The position numbers and the translations under genes were made by a program. Source: Streptomyces sp. CNH099 (GTDB taxonomy: Bacteria > Actinomycetota > Actinomycetes > Streptomycetales > Streptomycetaceae). From it: 64,000 bases of DNA. A model generated the notes under the pieces. It was given only the letters and a program-made list of their open reading frames with translations. It ran no database searches and was not told the DNA's origin. Each line of letters starts with the position of its first letter. The stretch's first letter is position 1. Positions 60,136 to 64,000 of this stretch are shown piece by piece. The stretch covers positions 124 through 64,123 of the forward strand of contig AZWL01000021.1 of the NCBI GenBank assembly GCA_000514715.1, written 5' to 3'.

Positions 60136-61326
60136 ATGGACCAGGCTGTCTACCTCGACCACGCCGCCACCACGCCGATGCTCCCCGAGGCGGTGCGGGC
60201 CATGACCGACCGGCTCGCCGTCACCGGCAACGCCTCGTCGCTGCACGCCGCGGGCCGGCGGGCCCGGCGTACGGTCGAGGAGTCCCGGGAGCGGCTGGCC
60301 GCCGCCTTCGGCGCCCGCCCCAGCGAGGTGGTCTTCACCTCCGGCGGCACCGAGGCGGACAACCTGGCGGTCAAGGGCCTGTACTGGGCCCGGCGCGCCG
60401 AGGACCCGGCGCGCACCCGGGTGCTCGCCAGCCCCGTCGAGCACCACGCGGTGCTCGACGCCGTGCACTGGCTGCAGAAGCACGAGGGCGCCACCGTCGA
60501 CTGGCTGCCCGTCGACGGCCACGGCCGGGTGCACCCGGACGCGCTGCGCGCCGCGCTGGAGCGCGGGCCCGGCGGGGGTGCCGGGGACGTGGCGCTGGCG
60601 ACGGTGATGTGGGCCAACAACGAGACCGGCACCGTCATGCCCGTCGCCGGGCTGGCCGCCGTCGCGCGGGAGTACGGGGTGCCGCTGCACGCCGACGCGG
60701 TGCAGGCCGCCGGGCAGACCGAGGTCGACTTCGGCGCCAGCGGGCTGGCCGCGCTGACCCTGACCGGGCACAAGATCGGCGGCCCGTACGGGATCGGGGC
60801 GCTGCTGCTCGGCCGCGAGCACGCACCCGAGCCGCTGCTGCACGGCGGCGGGCAGGAGCGCGAGGTGCGCTCCGGCACGCTCGACGTGCCGGCGGTCGCG
60901 GCGTTCGCGGTGGCGGGGGAGCTGGCCGCGGAGCGGCGCGCCGAGTTCGCCGCCGGGGTGGGCGCGCTGCGCGACGACCTGGTGGCCGCGGTGCGCGCCG
61001 CCGTGCCCGACGCGGTGCTCAACGGCGACCCCGACCCGGCCGGGCGGCTGCCCGCCAACGCGCACTTCTCCTTCCCCGGCTGCGAGGGCGACTCCCTGCT
61101 GCTGCTCCTGGACGCGCAGGGCATCGAGTGCTCCACCGGCTCGGCGTGCACCGCGGGCGTCGCCCAGCCCAGCCACGTGCTGCTCGCCGCGGGGGCGGAC
61201 GCCGACCTGGCCCGCGGCACGCTGCGGTTCTCGCTGGGGCACACGTCGACGGCGGCGGACGTGGCGGCGCTGGCGGCGGCGATCGGCCCGGCGGTGGCGC
61301 GGGCCCGGGCGGCGGGGCTGACCTAG
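60136..61326 (+). CDS. Cysteine desulfurase (IscS/NifS family)
   Basis: A 396-residue PLP enzyme removing sulfur from cysteine as an enzyme-bound persulfide. DHAATTPMLPEA at the N-terminus, ASPVEHHAVLDAV with the conserved His, LTLTGHKIGGPYGIGAL with PLP Lys213, and ECSTGSACTAG with catalytic Cys338 are all intact. The short distance between the family Lys/Cys motifs and the long loop indicate the IscS-type group. Two genes on is mnmA, which needs this sulfur for tRNA 2-thiouridine, so the pairing is meaningful. No good Shine-Dalgarno precedes ATG 60136; TAGAAT (60120-60125) lies about 11 bases before it, so the transcript may be leaderless. Confidence 0.93.
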   Translation: MDQAVYLDHAATTPMLPEAVRAMTDRLAVTGNASSLHAAGRRARRTVEESRERLAAAFGARPSEVVFTSGGTEADNLAVKGLYWARRAEDPARTRVLASPVEHHAVLDAVHWLQKHEGATVDWLPVDGHGRVHPDALRAALERGPGGGAGDVALATVMWANNETGTVMPVAGLAAVAREYGVPLHADAVQAAGQTEVDFGASGLAALTLTGHKIGGPYGIGALLLGREHAPEPLLHGGGQEREVRSGTLDVPAVAAFAVAGELAAERRAEFAAGVGALRDDLVAAVRAAVPDAVLNGDPDPAGRLPANAHFSFPGCEGDSLLLLLDAQGIECSTGSACTAGVAQPSHVLLAAGADADLARGTLRFSLGHTSTAADVAALAAAIGPAVARARAAGLT

Positions 61327-61361
61327 GGCAAAGGCCCTGGCGGCACGCGGGGCGGCGCGGG

Positions 61362-62159
61362 TCAGGAGCCGCGCGCCGGGCGGGCGCTCGGCGTGCGCCC
61401 CGCGGCGGCGTGCGCCTCGCGCACCAGCCGCATGTACCGCTTCCAGTCCCAGTGCGGCCCGGGGTCGGTGTGCGTGGCCTCCGGCACCTCGTTGTGGCCG
61501 ACGATGTGCTCGCGGTCCACGGGGATGTCGTAGCGCCGGCAGATGTCCGCGGTCAGCTTCGCGGACGAGCGGTACATGACGTCCGTCAGCGTCTCCGGGC
61601 GGTCCACGAAGCCCTCGTGCTCGATGCCGACGCTGCGCTCGTTCCACTCCCGGTTGCCGGCGTGGAACGCGACGTCCAGCTCCCGCACCGTCTGGGCCAC
61701 GTGCCCGTCCTCGGCCCGTATGACGTAGTGCGTGGCGGCGCCGTGGCCCGGGTCGCCGAAGACCTTGAGCGCCACCGCGTAGCTGCCCTCGGTGACGTGG
61801 ATGACGACGCGGTCGATGCCGTAGTCCGCGGGGCGGTCGGCGCGGCGCCAGTTCGCCTCCGAGGCACCGGCCCAGGCGGCGGCCGCGTAGTCCAGCTCAC
61901 CCGGTCTGCGGGGCTTGTCGATGCCGGGCACCCGCCACCACATGCGCTTCAGGTGCTCGTACCCGGCCCAGCCGAGGCCGGCGCCGGCCGCGCCCAGACC
62001 GAGGGCGGCGATGACGGCGCGCCGGCTGGAGCGGCGGGGCAGCGCGGCGTCCCCGCCCCGCCCGGCGTCCCCGCCCCGCCCGGCGTCCCCGCCCCGCCCG
62101 GCGTCCGGTCGGGGCCCGCCGGGCACGCGCGCGGGGTCGTCGCCCTCCGTCGTCGGCAT
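61362..62159 (-). CDS. Tat-type N-acetylmuramoyl-L-alanine amidase (Amidase_2)
   Basis: A 265-residue protein. A low-complexity N-terminus with three GRGGDA repeats precedes RRSSRRAVIAALGLGAAGAG (42-61), a Tat-like signal or membrane anchor. The Amidase_2 domain (about 105-250) has the zinc ligands His121 (VVIHVTEGS), His230 and probably Asp238 in EATHTDPGPHWDW, and the Glu in SVGIEHEGF. It cleaves the lactyl-amide bond between MurNAc and L-Ala in peptidoglycan. GAAGGAGG sits seven bases before ATG 62159. It is divergent from mnmA and convergent with the desulfurase gene. Confidence 0.88.
   Translation of the reverse strand: MPTTEGDDPARVPGGPRPDAGRGGDAGRGGDAGRGGDAALPRRSSRRAVIAALGLGAAGAGLGWAGYEHLKRMWWRVPGIDKPRRPGELDYAAAAWAGASEANWRRADRPADYGIDRVVIHVTEGSYAVALKVFGDPGHGAATHYVIRAEDGHVAQTVRELDVAFHAGNREWNERSVGIEHEGFVDRPETLTDVMYRSSAKLTADICRRYDIPVDREHIVGHNEVPEATHTDPGPHWDWKRYMRLVREAHAAAGRTPSARPARGS
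62046..62099. repeat. Three 18-bp tandem repeats inside the amidase gene
   Basis: GGCGTCCCCGCCCCGCCC is repeated exactly at 62046, 62064 and 62082, in frame, coding the AGRGGD-type repeats before the signal region. Copy number can be expected to vary between strains without breaking the frame. Confidence 0.85.
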
Positions 62160-62248
62160 GCGGCTCCTCCTTCCCGTCCGGTCCCGATCCGCCAACGCCT
62201 CCGGCCGCCGCACGGTTCCGCGCCGCCGCCTCGTACCCTGGAGGGGCT

Positions 62249-63391
62249 ATGACACCACTAGCGACACACACGGCCCGCCCCCCCGCCCGTCTGAAGGTCC
62301 TCGCCGCCATGTCCGGCGGCGTGGACTCCGCCGTCGCCGCCGCCCGCGCCGCCGCGGCGGGACACGACGTCACCGGGGTGCACCTCGCGCTCTCCGCCAA
62401 CCCGCAGTCCTTCCGCACCGGCGCCCGCGGCTGCTGCACCGTCGAGGACTCGCACGACGCCCGCCGCGCCGCCGACGTCATCGGCATCCCGTTCTACGTC
62501 TGGGACCTCGCCGAGCGGTTCCGCGAGGACGTCGTGGAGGACTTCGTCAGCGAGTACGCCGCCGGCCGCACGCCCAACCCCTGCCTGCGCTGCAACGAGA
62601 AGATCAAGTTCGCGGCGCTGCTGGACAAGGCGCTGGCCCTGGGCTTCGACGCGGTGTGCACCGGCCACTACGCGAAGGTCGTCACCCGCGCCGACGGCGG
62701 CCGCGAGCTGCACCGCGCGGCGGACGCGGCCAAGGACCAGTCGTACGTCCTCGGCGTGCTGGACGAGCGGCAGCTCGCGCACGCGATGTTCCCGCTCGGC
62801 GACACCGGGACCACGAAGGCCGAGATCCGCGCGGAGGCGGCGGAGCGCGGGCTGTTCGTGGCGGAGAAGCCCGACAGCCACGACATCTGCTTCATCGCCG
62901 ACGGCGACACCCAGGGCTTCCTGGCCCGCCGCCTCGGCGCCGCCGAGGGGGACGTGGTCGACGAGTCCGGCGCCCGGGTCGGCACGCACTCCGGCGCGTA
63001 CGGCTTCACCGTCGGCCAGCGCAAGGGCCTCGCGCTCGGCCGCCCGGCCCCCGACGGCCGGCCGCGCTACGTGCTCGACATCTCGCCCGTCGACAACACC
63101 GTCACCGTCGGCCCGGCCTCGTCCCTGGACGTCGAGGCGCTGACCGCGGTCTCGCCGCGCTGGTGCGGCGCCCCGCCGGCCGGCCCCGGCACGTACACCG
63201 CTCAGCTGCGCGCGCACGGCGGCGAGACGCCGGTGACCGCCGAGGTCGTCGGCGGCGAGCTGCGGGTGGGCTTCGCGGAGCCGGTACGCGGGGTCGCGCC
63301 GGGGCAGGCGGTGGTGCTGTACGACGGCACCCGCGTGGTGGGGTCCGCGACGATCGCGACGACCCGCCGCGCGGGCGCGCCGGCGGCGTAG
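62249..63391 (+). CDS. mnmA: tRNA-specific 2-thiouridylase
   Basis: A 380-residue enzyme making 2-thiouridine at the wobble position of tRNAs for Glu, Gln and Lys. The PP-loop SGGVDS is at residues 22-27. Catalytic Cys112 lies in TPNPCLRCN and Cys214 in SHDICFI, at the same separation as the Cys pair of E. coli MnmA. GHYAKVV and LGDTGTTKAEIR are further family blocks; the C-terminal beta-barrel domain is complete. It uses ATP and sulfur relayed from cysteine desulfurase, encoded upstream. GGAGGGG immediately precedes ATG 62249. Confidence 0.95.
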   Translation: MTPLATHTARPPARLKVLAAMSGGVDSAVAAARAAAAGHDVTGVHLALSANPQSFRTGARGCCTVEDSHDARRAADVIGIPFYVWDLAERFREDVVEDFVSEYAAGRTPNPCLRCNEKIKFAALLDKALALGFDAVCTGHYAKVVTRADGGRELHRAADAAKDQSYVLGVLDERQLAHAMFPLGDTGTTKAEIRAEAAERGLFVAEKPDSHDICFIADGDTQGFLARRLGAAEGDVVDESGARVGTHSGAYGFTVGQRKGLALGRPAPDGRPRYVLDISPVDNTVTVGPASSLDVEALTAVSPRWCGAPPAGPGTYTAQLRAHGGETPVTAEVVGGELRVGFAEPVRGVAPGQAVVLYDGTRVVGSATIATTRRAGAPAA

Positions 63392-63505
63392 GGCCGGCGC
63401 CACCGCCGGGCGGCGTCGGCCGCGCGCCCGGCGTCGCCGCTGCCGCCCCGGCCGCGGAACGCGTCGGCCGTCCGGGTGTCGGTCGCCGCGCGTACGGTGT
63501 GCCGT

Positions 63506-64000
63506 ATGAACATCTGCGTCTTCCTCTCCGCCGCCGACCTCGACGAGCGTTACACGGAGCCCGCGCGGCACTTCGCCGGGCTGCTGGGCAAGCGCGGGCA
63601 CACGCTGGTGTGGGGCGGGTCGGACGTGGGGCTGATGAAGGTGGTCGCGGACGGCGTGCAGGAGCACGGCGGGCGGCTCGTCGGGGTCTCGGTGACGTTC
63701 CTGGCGGACAAGGCGCGCGCGGGCGCCGACGAGATGGTCGTCGCCCGGGACCTGGCGGAGCGCAAGGCGGAGCTGCTGGGCCGCTCCGACGCCGTCGTCA
63801 TCATGGTCGGCGGCACCGGCACGCTGGACGAGGCCACCGAGATCCTGGAGCTGAAGAAGCACGGGCTGCACACGAAGCCCGTGGTCCTGCTCAACAGCGC
63901 GGGGTACTACGACGGGCTGCGCGAGCAGTTCCGGCGGATGGAGGCGGAGGGGTTCCTGCCGCTGCCGCTGACCGAGCTGATGTTCTTCGCGGACGACCCC
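63506..64000 (+). CDS. LOG family protein (Rossmann-type nucleotide-binding), partial
   Basis: The first 165 codons of an open frame that runs past the window end. MNICVFLSAADLDERYTEPA, LVWGGSDVGLMKVVADG, VVARDLAERKAELLGRSDAV and the loop VGGTGTLDEATEIL fit the LOG/TIGR00730 family. That family contains cytokinin-type phosphoribohydrolases that split AMP derivatives, and proteins of unknown role. The typical family loop is PGGxGTxxE; here Val replaces Pro but the GGxGTxxE part is complete. It lies 114 bases after mnmA on the same strand with a TATG start close to a CGTACGGTGTGCCG promoter-like stretch. Confidence 0.8.
   Translation, partial: MNICVFLSAADLDERYTEPARHFAGLLGKRGHTLVWGGSDVGLMKVVADGVQEHGGRLVGVSVTFLADKARAGADEMVVARDLAERKAELLGRSDAVVIMVGGTGTLDEATEILELKKHGLHTKPVVLLNSAGYYDGLREQFRRMEAEGFLPLPLTELMFFADDP

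Overview
The window is high-GC actinobacterial chromosome, almost certainly Streptomyces or a close streptomycete. The reasons are strong G/C third-position bias, GTG starts overlapping upstream stops, many secreted Tat/Sec polymer-degrading enzymes, snapalysin next to a LysR regulator, paired SseB proteins, and recognisable DasR-type (dre) and CebR-type operators. No rRNA, tRNA, convincing CRISPR array, prophage or antibiotic cluster was found.

Layout. 0-3 kb: end of an exopolysaccharide operon (UDP-glucose dehydrogenase C-terminus, polysaccharide pyruvyl transferase, sulfotransferase-like protein). 3-13.2 kb: MBL hydrolase, GH25 muramidase, an asymmetric heterodimeric ABC exporter, lipoprotein L,D-transpeptidase, enoyl-CoA hydratase, anti-sigma-type ATPase, hotdog thioesterase and TIGR03086 protein. 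13.5-18.8 kb: a DevS/DevR (DosS/DosR)-like two-component system with an Rv1733c-like membrane protein, a secreted serine-protease homologue without its catalytic residues, and a GAF-ANTAR regulator. 19-23.6 kb: LysE exporter, DUF3800 protein and two CNNM/CBS membrane proteins. 23.8-37.1 kb: secreted hydrolase region with LysR/snapalysin, GH18 chitinase, DUF2252, a PIG-L deacetylase with sugar-binding module, a methyltransferase, GH12 endoglucanase, two GH43 enzymes and an AA10 LPMO behind a perfect CebR box.

37.1-46.24 kb looks rearranged. It starts with a decayed 5-formyltetrahydrofolate cyclo-ligase fragment and a DUF4143 AAA ATPase. A stray copy of the last 20 codons of sdaA follows, then a complete Mrp Na+/H+ antiporter operon (A/B fusion, C, D, E, F, G). 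It ends with an orphan alpha/beta-hydrolase tail and a deletion-ridden IS5-type transposase, directly against the 3' end of the intact sdaA. The two sdaA 3' ends therefore bracket the Mrp cluster.

46.2-51 kb is the glycine/serine operon gcvT-gcvH-glyA-sdaA on the minus strand behind a tandem glycine riboswitch. It encodes a route from glycine through serine to pyruvate. 51-53.5 kb holds a P-loop kinase-like protein and two SseB (serine sensitivity) homologues. 53.8-60 kb is a five-gene oligopeptide ABC importer with the unusual order permease C, binding protein, permease B, ATPase D, ATPase F. 60-64 kb holds cysteine desulfurase, a Tat-type amidase, tRNA 2-thiouridylase MnmA (a user of the desulfurase's sulfur) and a partial LOG-family protein running off the end.

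Links suggested by sequence: DasR-like sites before the muramidase and chitinase and a CebR box before the LPMO tie polymer degradation to GlcNAc and cello-oligosaccharide sensing. A shared CCGAACGG-core motif near the DevR-like gene, the protease homologue and the transpeptidase/ABC promoter region may mark a local DevR-type regulon.
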